Source of the DNA: Batkoa obscura
Taxonomy: Eukaryota > Entomophthoromycota > Entomophthoromycetes > Entomophthorales > Batkoaceae
Direction of reading: 5' to 3'
Assembly: GCA_030770535.1 (NCBI GenBank)
Contig: JASVEC010000008.1
Coordinates: forward strand, 682,001 to 746,000
Length of the DNA stretch: 64,000 nucleotides
The notes beneath the pieces are model-generated. The model did not search any database, was not told the DNA's origin, and saw nothing but the letters and a program-made list of their open reading frames with translations. A program made the translations under genes and the position numbers. This document shows positions 34,174-44,243 of the stretch, in pieces; within the stretch, counting starts at the first letter, position 1; each line of letters opens with the position of its first letter.

Positions 34174-35352
34174 TTAATCGAATGAACGACGACTTCTTTC
34201 ATATTGTTGAGCATATTTTACTTTAACTTTTAATTCTTGAGCGGCTTTTAATACAAAGTTAGGAGTCCTTAAAAATTCTCTAGCTAAGAAGACTAAATCA
34301 GCTTTATCATCTTTAATGATTTGATTAGCTTGTTCAGGAGAAGTGATAAGTCCTACAGCACCAGTAAATAACCCATTATTATTATGTTGTCTTACTGCTT
34401 CAGAGAATTGCACTTGATAACCTAAACCAGTAGTAATTTTTTGTTTTGGACTAGTACCACCTGATGAACAATCAATCAAATCTACCCCTAATTCTTTCAA
34501 TTCTTTTGTTAAAGAAAGAGTTTGATTTAAATCCCAACTAATTTCTTCAGAAATCCAATCAGTACAACTTAATCTAATAAATAATGGCTTTTCATCAGGC
34601 CATACTTGACGAATATTTTGAACAATTTGTTTCAAGAAGCGAGTTCTATTTTCAAAACTACCACCATATTTATCAGTACGTTTGTTGGAGATAGGGGATA
34701 AAAATTCATGAATTAAATAACCATGAGCTCCATGAATTTCAAGTACATCAAAACCAGACTTTAATACTCTTTCAGCTGCATTTTTGAAATCATTAATAAC
34801 TCTATCGATATCTTGAATGGACATTTCAATTGGAACCAAATGTTGATCATCCCAAGCAATAGCTGATGGAGCAATAATATTATCCCAACCACCAAATTCT
34901 TTAGAAGCAATATCATCTGCTTTTGGATGGTATAAGGGAAAAGTAGAGCCTTTTCTACCTGAATGTCCAATTTGAATACCAATTTTACCTCCTTGTTGAT
35001 GAACGTAAGTTGTAATTTCGGTCAATTTTTCCATATGTTCATCTTTCCAAATACCAGCACAATAGGGTGTAATTCTTCCTTCTTCAGACACAGCAGTAGC
35101 TTCGACAATGATTAAACCCGCACCATGTAAGGCAAATTGTCCATAATGAACTAAATGCCAATTGGTCATAAATCCATCTTTAGAGCTATAGGTACACATG
35201 GGAGATACAGCCACCCGATTATTTAATGTTAAATTTTTGATCGTAAGTTCACTAAATAAAGGGGTATTTTCATTTTCTCCTTCTATATTACTTCCAGCAG
35301 TTGGATTTTGTTCAACCACAAAATCTTTTGGTTCAATATTAAATACGGTCAT
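34174..35352 (-). CDS. Old Yellow Enzyme family NADPH dehydrogenase (YqjM-like)
   Basis: Single-exon 392-aa FMN-dependent ene-reductase. After ~30 variable residues the TIM barrel starts with LTIKNLTLNNRVAVSPMCTY; the cysteine in SPMCTYS is the redox-tuning residue typical of the YqjM subgroup. Other marks: WHLVHYGQFALHGAGLII, IQIGHSGRKG (substrate/FMN), FDVLEIHGAHGYLIHEFLSP, the NKRTDKYGGSFENRTRF signature, and VFLAREFLRTPNF near the end with the C-terminal arginines. Length fits the subgroup. Such enzymes reduce activated alkenes and quinones with NADPH in the cytosol; the physiological substrate is unknown. A decayed paralogue on the opposite strand lies at 19595-20948. Stop codon context and an A-rich leader look normal. 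Confidence 0.96.
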   Translation of the reverse strand: MTVFNIEPKDFVVEQNPTAGSNIEGENENTPLFSELTIKNLTLNNRVAVSPMCTYSSKDGFMTNWHLVHYGQFALHGAGLIIVEATAVSEEGRITPYCAGIWKDEHMEKLTEITTYVHQQGGKIGIQIGHSGRKGSTFPLYHPKADDIASKEFGGWDNIIAPSAIAWDDQHLVPIEMSIQDIDRVINDFKNAAERVLKSGFDVLEIHGAHGYLIHEFLSPISNKRTDKYGGSFENRTRFLKQIVQNIRQVWPDEKPLFIRLSCTDWISEEISWDLNQTLSLTKELKELGVDLIDCSSGGTSPKQKITTGLGYQVQFSEAVRQHNNNGLFTGAVGLITSPEQANQIIKDDKADLVFLAREFLRTPNFVLKAAQELKVKVKYAQQYERSRRSFD

Positions 35353-36324
35353 TTTTTATTTTATTAAATATTTATAATTTTAATTTATATAATTCGAAGA
35401 TGAAATAAGATTGTTTATATACTATTTAAAAAATGGAAGCTTACATATCTATTTATCTATCCCACTTTTATATTAGTAATATAAATATTTATTTTCATAA
35501 TTCAACCACTTTAGTTTATTTAATCTTATTTTTAATTCTTTTCAACTAAAACTACATTGTTATTCAAATTAATTTTTTTTACTTTAATTTTGCTAATTTT
35601 AGAAATTAAATCTTTTTTTATCTCTACTTTTAGCAAAAGTAAATTAATGACAAATTCATTTTTCTAAATTGCGTCATTTTTAGAAAAAATTCTTAGGAAA
35701 AGCCAATCAATTTCAGGATATTGATTTTCTAGCTTAAATTTTAGCGTGATCAAATTTGATTGTGAAATAAAACTGATAACAATTACTAATACAGATCTTT
35801 ATTTTAATACGTCATGGATTGTATGTCTTCAAGGCAAGTGAAGTGTCTAGTTCATCAATAAAAAATAGAAACTCCCCTATATGGGGGGGTTTTTAGTTTC
35901 ATTACTTTTTCCATCTTTTAAGCACTATTTGAGCGGAAAAATTGTTAGTAAAATTATTAAACACAAAAATACATCCCCATATTAAAACAAAAGTTTGTTT
36001 AAAACCTTGGTCAAAACTGAAAGTAAAGCTTTAGCTTAACTTAGTTTAAATATTTTAATTCTGTATCAAAAATGTTTACATTTTAACGTAAATTGTAAAA
36101 ATATCGCTAGTTAAATTTAGAAAAAATAGCTCTATAAACTCACTAAGGTTAAATTAAACAGTTCTTGAATATTTCACTTAATTTACTATTATCAAAATAT
36201 AGCAAGTTTAAAAAATATATCCCGTTTTGAACTAATATACATTGAAGAATAGAAACCCACCTTATATGGTTTAAAAACTATTTATATATTATTTGTTTAA
36301 ACAGCTTATATCTAAGTTAAAGAT
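35353..36324. other. intergenic region with MITE
   Basis: About 970 bp containing the Old Yellow Enzyme promoter side and MITE copy 6 (35879-35982). No gene seen. Confidence 0.55.
35879..35982 (-). mobile_element. MITE, copy 6
   Basis: Reverse-oriented copy beginning TATATGGGGGGGTTTTTAG and ending AAATACATCCCCATA; interior AGCACTATTTGAGCGGAAAA. Confidence 0.92.
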
Positions 36325-36397
36325 GCCTGATTAGCTCAGTCGGTAGAGCATGAGACTTTTAATCTCAGGGTCATGGGTTCGAGCCCCATATTAGGCT
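36325..36397 (+). tRNA. tRNA-Lys (TTT)
   Basis: Intronless cloverleaf: acceptor GCCTGAT/ATTAGGC with one wobble pair, D-arm TAGCTCAGTCGGTAGAGC, anticodon stem GAGA/TCTC with loop CTTTTAA (anticodon TTT), T-arm GGGTTCGAGCCC. An identical gene in the other orientation is at 47246. Confidence 0.96.
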
Positions 36398-36574
36398 TTA
36401 ATATTTGAATCAGACTAATGTGTTCTATTATTAGTTTGCAAGAGTAGTATTAATAATCATATATTTTTTTGAACATGCTTACAAAATTCTATAAATCAAT
36501 CATAAAGCTTGAGTTAAATACATATTCAATTGAATTGTTATAAAATATTTTATTAAAATTAAAATTAAAAAGGC

Positions 36575-38353
36575 CTAATAATAAACTACTTTCTTAACTA
36601 CGGTTTTCTTAACTATCTCTTCTTCATCAGCTTGATATTTAGATTCGAACCTCTTTTTAATGGAAGCAGAAGAAATATAGTTAGGATCTGAATTAAATTT
36701 GTATAATTCTTGAGCATATTCCAATTCTTGTTCACGGAATTGTTCAACTGGATAACGGTTCATTTGTAACCATTTAAGACTAACTGGTTCTGGAATCCTT
36801 AACTTCACTTTATTATCACGATCTTCAGAAGATGGACATAATGTTTTTGGACAAATTTGCTCAATTTGCTGTAATAAGGCATTAGGTTGAATAATAGAAG
36901 TAAGATCAATGGCTAAATTTTGACCCTCATGCTCAATATTAACAATTGGATTTTTAGGTTCCGTTGGATATTTGGGTTTTGTTGGATATTTTTTATTATT
37001 CTTCTTTGGATATTCACCATAATTTTCATCCGTATTTTCATAATAACCTCTACGACGAACTCGGAATCCAAGAGATTCTAAGATCGTTCTTAATAAACTT
37101 CCATTAATAAAGAAATTATTATCGCGTCCTGGTCGACCTCCGGGTGGTGGGGGTTGTCTAGTAGGAGTAGGTTCGTTTGTAACTTGTGGTTGGGTGAAAG
37201 TTGGAGTAAAGATAGGTTGGGTATTAGTTGGGGTAAAGATAGGTTGTGTAGTAGATGGAGTAAAGATAGGCTCTGTAGTAGATGGAGTAAAGATAGGCTC
37301 TGTAGTAGATGGAGTAAAGATAGGCTCTGTAGTAGATGGAGTAAAGATAGGTTGTTGAGTAGTGCTTGGGGCAACAGAAGATTGTGTATCAATTGGTTGA
37401 TTGGTTGTTGTCTGAGGGAGACTAATAGTACTTGATTGAGTTTGAGGAGCAGTAGTGGTAGTTTCAGTAGTAGTTTCATTTAATTTTGGAATAGGCTGTC
37501 CAGCATAGACATAGCATAATGGATATTGAGAAGTATCTAATATTTGTCTCACTTGAACATTTTGATAGTAAGGTAGAGGATCAGTATCACTACGTCTTGA
37601 ATGATATTTTTTTCCTTCTTCTCCATTTTCAACTTGCCAATCAGCCCAAATTTTATCGATCATCCCATGATGTACCCAGAAAATAGGATCATTAGGACTA
37701 GACATTGAAGAGATATCACCATAATCACCACCAATAAACGTATGTGGAAGAGCATGTGGACTGCCTTCTAAACGTTGAGCAAAGCGGTCATAATTCTTAT
37801 TTTCTCTTTTCACTTTATCAATACCTTCAACTGAAACAAAAGCAGATATTTTATTCCCTTTATTAAAGGATCTTCTTAAACAATGCTCTTGATTTCCATC
37901 ATCAGTAGTTATGACTCTAAAGTCTTTAAATCTACCACTGCTAACACACCAATTAGTTTGGGCTGTACCAGTGCCCCCGAAGTAACTATTGGTAAAAATT
38001 TCACTACGTTCTGGAGCTTGAGAATCTCTAGCCCAATCCCAATATGGAATTACAAGGTTCGGGTAATTCTTGCGCATTTCTTGTTCGGCTAAATATAAGA
38101 AATGACGATGCCATGGTAAAAATACTGGGTTAGTATGAATACTATCACTGTTATCAACATGAATCCTTGTTAATCTATCTAATGGGGTTGGACGACTTCC
38201 AGAGTTAATGCTTAATATAGCATTGAAAAAATCTTCACGCTCTTGGGATGTCAAATCTCGGATCTCCTTTCTAACATGAATCTTTTCGCATCTTCCAGTA
38301 GCTTGAGTGAGTATTAATCCAGCAAACAAGTTTACTATTAAGAAATATTTCAT
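36575..38353 (-). CDS. Secreted tyrosinase with Thr/Pro repeat linker
   Basis: Single-exon 592-aa type-3 copper protein. A signal peptide (MKYFLIVNLFAGLILTQATG) is followed by the copper-A region with histidines in RIHVDN, SIHTN and FLPWHRHFLYLAEQEM, then IPYWDWARD. Copper-B has HALPH and NDPIFWVHHGMIDKIWADWQ. The catalytic part ends about residue 300. A Thr-rich linker with six tandem copies of a nine-residue unit (EPIFTPSTT and variants) and a PPPPGGRPGRDN stretch leads to a ~170-residue C-terminal region with basic Tyr/Lys/Pro runs and a conserved-looking end. Tyrosinases oxidise phenols to quinones for melanin or protein cross-linking; secretion suggests wall or cuticle-related use. The linker probably carries O-glycans. 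Whether the C-terminal region shields the active site, as in other fungal tyrosinases, is not known. Confidence 0.93.
   Translation of the reverse strand: MKYFLIVNLFAGLILTQATGRCEKIHVRKEIRDLTSQEREDFFNAILSINSGSRPTPLDRLTRIHVDNSDSIHTNPVFLPWHRHFLYLAEQEMRKNYPNLVIPYWDWARDSQAPERSEIFTNSYFGGTGTAQTNWCVSSGRFKDFRVITTDDGNQEHCLRRSFNKGNKISAFVSVEGIDKVKRENKNYDRFAQRLEGSPHALPHTFIGGDYGDISSMSSPNDPIFWVHHGMIDKIWADWQVENGEEGKKYHSRRSDTDPLPYYQNVQVRQILDTSQYPLCYVYAGQPIPKLNETTTETTTTAPQTQSSTISLPQTTTNQPIDTQSSVAPSTTQQPIFTPSTTEPIFTPSTTEPIFTPSTTEPIFTPSTTQPIFTPTNTQPIFTPTFTQPQVTNEPTPTRQPPPPGGRPGRDNNFFINGSLLRTILESLGFRVRRRGYYENTDENYGEYPKKNNKKYPTKPKYPTEPKNPIVNIEHEGQNLAIDLTSIIQPNALLQQIEQICPKTLCPSSEDRDNKVKLRIPEPVSLKWLQMNRYPVEQFREQELEYAQELYKFNSDPNYISSASIKKRFESKYQADEEEIVKKTVVKKVVYY
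37192..37354. repeat. 27-bp tandem repeat within the tyrosinase gene
   Basis: Six units of about 27 bp (core GGAGTAAAGATAGG on the plus strand) encode the PIFTPSTTE unit. The central four are nearly identical, so recent expansion or homogenisation is likely. Confidence 0.9.
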
Positions 38354-39356
38354 TGTTGATATTACACTTTCAAAGTGTATAGATGTTGAGCCGATTATGT
38401 ATATTAGATAATTTTATTTTTACTTTCAAAAGTAAAAATTACTTTAAATAGAGTGTTAAATGAAAAAAAAGTAATATTAATAATTTATAGTTTATATATT
38501 TTGTCTACTGTACTGATTCATAATCGGGAGGTTCCTTCAATTTATTACTTCACTATAAATAAATATAGTTCCCCTGCTTCCATTCTACTTCTTTATAATT
38601 TAAGTGCCCAACTTATTTTTAGTTGTTATTAATCCCTCATTAATTGTCTTCCAATAAAATACTTTAAATTTTAAATTTAGCCACTTTTATTGAATATTTG
38701 AATTTATCCACAAGTTTAAATGAGCTAATTTTCTTCAAACAAATCCGCACAATCCACAATTAATATAGCTACCCTAAATTGATTATGAAGTCAACACTTT
38801 ATTAAAGATGCGTTACCTTAATATATTTTATTTTTATTTTTTATTAATGATTCCCTGATATTTGGTGATATTCTTTTCATACGTTGAAGTTATAATTCCA
38901 ATCCTAATTTTTATTTGTAGCTATAGGGATGTATTTTTGTGTTTAATAATTACTAACAATTTTTCCGCTCAAATAGCGCTTAAAATATGGAAAAAGTGAT
39001 GAAACTAAAAAAACACTCTTCTATGAACTTTTTTAAATTGATTTATCAAAAACAACAGCTAGTAAGATAGTCTTTGAGCCGTTAAAATGATCAAGAATAG
39101 AAACTTTAAGCATTGAGCTTTGAAAATAATCTGAGGTAGTTTTAAAAACTCCAAATATCAAATTTTAATAAGATAACAAAAGGAGTTTAATTAAATATTT
39201 CAATACAAGAGGGTGCATTTTATCTTTATTTATAATTAATCTTTATTACTATTATGCCTATAAAACAAAAAATAACTATATAAGTAGCATTAATCTTTTA
39301 AAAATAAATAACGATTAAGATGAATAATGGATTAAGGAAAGAAATGATCCAAGAGG
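38354..39356. other. intergenic region with MITE
   Basis: About 1 kb; tyrosinase promoter side and MITE copy 7. Nothing else recognised. Confidence 0.55.
38932..39024 (+). mobile_element. MITE, copy 7
   Basis: Slightly shortened copy: TATAGGGATGTATTTTTGTG at left, AAATAGCGCTTAAAATATGG inside, diverged right end AAACACTCTTCTA. Confidence 0.88.
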
Positions 39357-39974
39357 TTATAACATTACACTATCTTTTTCGAAAATAGAAGCATAACGTT
39401 TGGTTCTTTTAGTTTCTTCAATAGGAGAGAATGAGAGATCGAATATAATAGATGGCTCAAACATCACTTTTACTTCATCTTCGTCATCCTCATTGACGGA
39501 TACTAAATCAACATTATCATTATTGAATTTGTCTCCATCAATCTCAATAAGTTTTTCTTTTAATGGAAGGGCTTTACAAATATCCCAAGAAGCTATCAGC
39601 TTAAATTTCAAAAAGTGAACACCAGTAATAAATTCCTTTTGAAATCTTAATCTTGATAATATATCCTTTTTTATGTAACAAATCAATAGTTGCTGCAATC
39701 CTAATAATAAAGAAAGATGATATCTTAACTGAAATAAATATTCTTTTTTGTATAGATCATATTTGCTTTTAAATTCACATTTTTTTTTCATTTGAATTAC
39801 TTTGATCTCATGTATTTTCAATAAACCCATTATTTCATTCAAACCAACACTTACTTTGCCTATCCCACTATTAAGCTTATTGTTTTCAATATCCGATTTC
39901 ATATATTGAATCTTAGTTTCAAGTTTCTGTAATAGCTCAAAGGTTCCATTTTTCTTGTAAAATATTGATATCAT
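39357..39974 (-). CDS. Helical-family protein C (unknown function, 205 aa)
   Basis: Single exon. The aligned core is well preserved: KKCEFKSKYDLYKKEYLFQL, then RYHLSLLLGLQQLL, RLRFQKEF, FKLIASWDICKALPLK. An acidic stretch (DEDDEDEV) and EPSIIFDLSFSP follow; the latter recurs in copy D as EPSILFEMSFET, so C and D, which are neighbours in the same orientation 1.4 kb apart, are probably a duplicated pair. No signal peptide or membrane segment, entirely helical in appearance up to about residue 145. Function unknown. Confidence 0.78.
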   Translation of the reverse strand: MISIFYKKNGTFELLQKLETKIQYMKSDIENNKLNSGIGKVSVGLNEIMGLLKIHEIKVIQMKKKCEFKSKYDLYKKEYLFQLRYHLSLLLGLQQLLICYIKKDILSRLRFQKEFITGVHFLKFKLIASWDICKALPLKEKLIEIDGDKFNNDNVDLVSVNEDDEDEVKVMFEPSIIFDLSFSPIEETKRTKRYASIFEKDSVML

Positions 39975-41386
39975 ATTTTGGATATTGTATAATTATATAC
40001 TTTTTTTCTTTTCCTTTATCTTATATATGTATATATATATATAGAACAAAATTCAAGCTTTTTTAATTAATTATCAAATCTTGGCTAAAATCAAATCATT
40101 TTTATAAAATTATCGTTTAAGTTGTTGAATTTATTAATTGCAACATTACATTAATTCTTTCACTTTTGTTTCCAACACGAACCTTTTTTTTGTAAGTTCA
40201 TTATAATTTAATTCCCTTTGGACGCCATTTTACTATTATATTATTACTGCCTCATATAAAATTCAAGATATGATAATGTGTTTTGTTTCAATGTTCAATT
40301 AATATTTCAGAATTTTTACATTGTAGAAAAAATGAACAAGTAGTGAAGTGGAAAAAGATATTCACATCTTCTATTTGAATATTACACAGTTGTTATTGTA
40401 ATAAATAGAAAAGCTGATAAATAACCAATTAATTATTCGGATCGGGTAGATTCTTTCTTTATTATGTTTTTAATTATATTAAATTTTATAAATAAAAAGC
40501 TTGAATTTCATTTAGACTTGTTACCACTTATTTCCGCATACATATAAATTGCTTAAATTGGTATTTCTATCACTTATCAAAAAATGTCACAAGTATTGAT
40601 AATTCTGATAGATGCATCTATATACAACTTGTAATTTAAATATTATACATTCCAATATCGTACTCTTCTATTTTTATAAAGTGACTATTTTAACGTTTTA
40701 TAACATCATTGATGATTTATTATAGAATTTATAATATTTAATATACGTTTATACTAATATAAAGGCATCAAGATACAACTATTATTACATGTACTATATA
40801 ACTTTTATATATTTAAGAGTTATTTAAGTGTATAATTTAGTTACTAATTTGACAATATAAATAATATCGATGCTTATGATACTCTTTGGTTATAATTTTA
40901 AAATCAATTGATTCAAGCAAGCTTTATATGACAAATAGCTTATATAAAACAGGTTTAATATATCTCTAATATAATAACTCTTTTTTTCAACAGTAATTAT
41001 AAATTAAGTTAATAAAAGTAGTAAATAACATACAAGATTATTTTCTCGAAATTCTTAAGTCACTTTTAGATATCAATAAATTAAGATGTAGATTTTTAAA
41101 AATAATCAAAGTTCGATTTATTAGGATTTATTATTTCATTGAGAACAATAATGAATTCAATAAAAAAAGCAAAAGTTAATAACAGGACAAAGAACATATA
41201 TATTTAATAAAATCATTTCTTTAACTAAGTACCATAGCTTTTAATTGATTTTTTAATTAAAATAGATTCAAAAGCCAAGTAATTAATAGATAGGAAATAG
41301 AACTAAAGAAGATACAACTATAAATTAAAATTTTTATTTAATAAATAATCAACGATAAAGGGATAGAAACGTAAAGGAATATTTGG
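39975..41386. other. intergenic region
   Basis: About 1.4 kb between copies C and D, very AT-rich. A possible, strongly degraded MITE trace near 40295-40370 is too weak to call. No gene seen. Confidence 0.5.
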
Positions 41387-41947
41387 TTATTCTGTTAGAA
41401 AAGGATTAGCTAAAAAATGATGAGCAAGAGGTTTATTTAATGATAAACAATCTGTTTCAAAAGACATTTCAAATAGAATAGAGGGTTCTATATTACATTC
41501 ATTATCATACTTAATATCCATAGTATTTTCACTATTATTAATTTGTTTGAGTGGTAATAATTTAAGATTATTTAGTCCATTCATTACTTTTAAAGACAAT
41601 TTCCCCAATACTAATTTGAATTGAGATAAAAATTTGATTTTTTTAAATAATGAAAGCTGGTTATACTGGATAATATACTGATGGATCACTTTTAATAAAT
41701 TTAATTGATCTCTTAATTTTATTATTAAATTAGAATGTTTTAAATCATAAATAGATTCATATTCATATTTCTCTTTTAATCTTGATAAATATTTGTTTTG
41801 AGATTGAATTGTATCATTTAATAATTTATATTCCTTTGGTATATTGAAATGTAATTGAAACTTACACTTCAGATTATTATTCATCTCATATCCTTGATTG
41901 TATAAATGTTCGATTAGTTTGTAACTATCATATTCTGTATAATTCAT
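41387..41947 (-). CDS. Helical-family protein D (unknown function, 186 aa)
   Basis: Single exon. Core: NKYLSRLKEKYEYESIYDL, then LIIKLRDQLNLLK, LFKKIKFLSQFKLVLGKL, LNNLKLLPLK. The IYDL and LPLK landmarks are shared with C, E and F. After the core, EPSILFEMSFET matches copy C, and the protein ends with a short neutral tail (LANPFLTE). Shorter than A and B because it lacks the long Ser-rich tail. Not recognised as any described family. Confidence 0.78.
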   Translation of the reverse strand: MNYTEYDSYKLIEHLYNQGYEMNNNLKCKFQLHFNIPKEYKLLNDTIQSQNKYLSRLKEKYEYESIYDLKHSNLIIKLRDQLNLLKVIHQYIIQYNQLSLFKKIKFLSQFKLVLGKLSLKVMNGLNNLKLLPLKQINNSENTMDIKYDNECNIEPSILFEMSFETDCLSLNKPLAHHFLANPFLTE

Positions 41948-42714
41948 TTTGAAGAAATTTAATTCTACAAAATTACTTTACTGTGGATTTATATACCTAT
42001 TGTAATGTTCATTATTTGTGAATTATTCTTTATAACATTTGTTCCTTATTATAAATGTAGTAAATAAGTTAATGAATTTCTTGGCTATCAGGTTTTAAGA
42101 GATATTGAGTTTTTTTTAACAACAGTTATCAAATTTGTTCTATATCAAATTTTAGGCTAATGAATTTAATAAACTAATCATAAATTCAAATGAATAAGAA
42201 AACAGTTATTATTAATTCATTATCTGTATCAATTTTAACTAACCCTATTATCTATAATATTACAAATCTGTGGGTTTATCGAGTTTCTTTATGATAGGTC
42301 TATTTTTATTAATTAATTTCTATTAAAGTAGTATTTATACAATAGCAAGTTACGTATAGATCAAAGATATTAAAAATAACAAATAAAATTCAAAATCATA
42401 TCGTTACAACAAAAATAAAATCTAGTATTTAACGTGTGGAGGTTGATATTAAATTTTTAGAATTCAAGTTCACAGCTGATTTTTAGAAAAAATTAAAATA
42501 GGCAAATACTAGATATTAAATAATAAAAATTAACGTTACAATTGAAGCTTTAAATAATGAAATTTTATTTAAAATATTCTTGTAATACATTATAATATTA
42601 AACTGGGATTTTAGTTTTGTATTTGTACCTCTCTTTTATAACAAATAAATAAGGATTCATTACATTTAACTTGTACTAATCCCAATTAGTATGAATTCTA
42701 CTAAAATTTCAACA

Positions 42715-42819
42715 TTAGGGGAAGTATTTTTTTGCTTAATAATCTTAGTAACAATTTTTCCGCTCAAATAGCACTTAAAATATGGAAAGAGTGATGAAAT
42801 AAATAAAAGATGTCCTCAC
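42715..42819 (+). mobile_element. MITE, copy 8
   Basis: Ends TTAGGGGAAGTATTTTTTTG and AGATGTCCTCA, interior CTCAAATAGCACTTAAAATATGG. Diverged copy. Confidence 0.86.
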
Positions 42820-43039
42820 CACTTGAGTAATGGATTAATTTTCAATGTCAATGATATTTGGTGACGTTCTCCAATTAATGAATAAATCAAAAGTTGGATA
42901 GAAAAATGATTTTAATTTTAGCTTTAATAAAATACTAGTTTTTTATCACATTAGTTATTCTTGTTTACAATCACTTTAATTAAGGACCTAATAATGACTT
43001 TTAATCGAAACTAAAAATCGAGTTTATAGATTTTACTGT

Positions 43040-43147
43040 TATATGGGGATGTATTTTTTTGTTTAAAAATTTTACTAACAATCTTTCCACTCAAACAGCG
43101 CTTAAAAAATGGAAAAAATAAGGAAACCAAAAAAAACACCCCCATAT
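43040..43147 (+). mobile_element. MITE, copy 9
   Basis: Near-consensus copy with ends TATATGGGGATG and CACCCCCATATA. It resembles copy 2 more closely than most copies (shared TCTTTCCACTCAAA and GGAAAAAATA), so the two may be recent. Confidence 0.93.
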
Positions 43148-43241
43148 ACCTTCAAAACTCATATTTTACAAAAGAATAATAATATACAACATTAACAAGA
43201 AAAGGTTATAAAAACTGAAATTAATAACACTTCAATGTTAT

Positions 43242-44243
43242 TTATTGACAATAAGATCTACCATTACTTTGTTTGCAAGTGGTACCTGGTGGACAATCAT
43301 ATGGATAAGCAAATTGAGTATTAGCACAAACACCTACTTTTTGAGGACTAAAGCAAATCGTTTCTCCAGGTTGAGTACATGAGCCTTTTGGATAGCTATT
43401 ATCACTTGGAACACCTGGATTACCTTGTCCTGGATTACCTTGTCCTTGTCCTGGATTACCTTGTCCTTGTCCTGGATTACCTTGTCCTGGGTTATTAGAC
43501 CCACTAGAATATTGACGAATCCAAGAAGCAAAATTCGAAATTCTAGTGAAAGCAGCAGAAGGAGCATTACAACCTTCGGTACCATAAGAAACTAAACCAA
43601 CAATAGTTCTTAAATCACCACTAACTACAGGGGAACCAGAATCACCTTGACAAGCAGAAGAACCGTTTTGTACACCAGTGGCACAGAAATGAGTTCTTTC
43701 ATTTAAAGGTGCTACATTACGAGAACATACTTGAGGATCTAATACTTTCATATTTAATTCTTTTAATACATCACTACCTTGTCCAAAAGATTGAGTACGT
43801 CCCCAACCAGTAACTAATACTTGATTATTGATTTGGGCTGAGTTATTGGTATCAAGAGTTAAAAAGGAATTGATATTATGACTTGGATTAATTTTTAAAA
43901 TAGCAATGTCATTATCCAAATTTTGACGATTAAATTGAGGGTGAGTAATCACTTGAGTTACTCTCAATTGTTCTCCACGTTCACTACGAATGTTATGAAT
44001 GTTCCCACGTACATTATAAGAGCCTGGATTGTTTCCTGCAATACAATGAGCAGCCGTAAGTACTGTATCTTTTGCAATTAAAGAACCACCACACATGTTA
44101 CTGTTATTGATAGTAATATGAACCATATAATTATATTTTCCTCTTTGGGCTACACTGCCACCAATGATTCGACTACTAGGTTCATCATTATCTTGGGCAG
44201 AGATAAGCCCAAATAAAGTAATAAATGGAATGACAAAACGCAT
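43242..44243 (-). CDS. Secreted chymotrypsin-like serine protease with C-terminal cysteine-rich domain
   Basis: Single-exon 333-aa S1 protease. Signal peptide MRFVIPFITLFGLISAQ, short propeptide, activation site R-IIGGSVAQ. Catalytic triad: His in LTAAHC, Asp in DNDIAIL, Ser in CQGDSGSPVV. The residue six before the catalytic serine is Ser (SACQGDS), the chymotrypsin-type S1 pocket, where trypsins have Asp. GDSGSP replaces the usual GDSGGP. After WIRQYSS comes a Gly/Gln/Pro/Asn repeat linker (PGQGQGN units, plus-strand 43408-43500) and a ~50-residue domain with six cysteines (CTQPGETIC, GVCAN, YDCPPGTTC, SYC) that resembles small fungal carbohydrate-binding modules such as CBM19, not firmly assignable. 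Likely degrades extracellular protein, possibly while bound to chitin or wall. Confidence 0.92.
   Translation of the reverse strand: MRFVIPFITLFGLISAQDNDEPSSRIIGGSVAQRGKYNYMVHITINNSNMCGGSLIAKDTVLTAAHCIAGNNPGSYNVRGNIHNIRSERGEQLRVTQVITHPQFNRQNLDNDIAILKINPSHNINSFLTLDTNNSAQINNQVLVTGWGRTQSFGQGSDVLKELNMKVLDPQVCSRNVAPLNERTHFCATGVQNGSSACQGDSGSPVVSGDLRTIVGLVSYGTEGCNAPSAAFTRISNFASWIRQYSSGSNNPGQGNPGQGQGNPGQGQGNPGQGNPGVPSDNSYPKGSCTQPGETICFSPQKVGVCANTQFAYPYDCPPGTTCKQSNGRSYCQ

Larger units (their letters stand above)
41948..43241. other. intergenic region with two MITEs
   Basis: About 1.3 kb holding MITE copies 8 and 9, the latter within 100 bp of the protease stop codon. No gene recognised. Confidence 0.55.

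Noticed and set aside
37154-37435. Repetitive Trp/Ser/Lys/Asp/Arg frame on the plus strand
   Set aside because: It is the antisense of the tyrosinase tandem repeat; repetition comes from the coding strand.
40295-40370. Possible degenerate MITE
   Set aside because: Only scattered similarity to the interior; ends cannot be placed.
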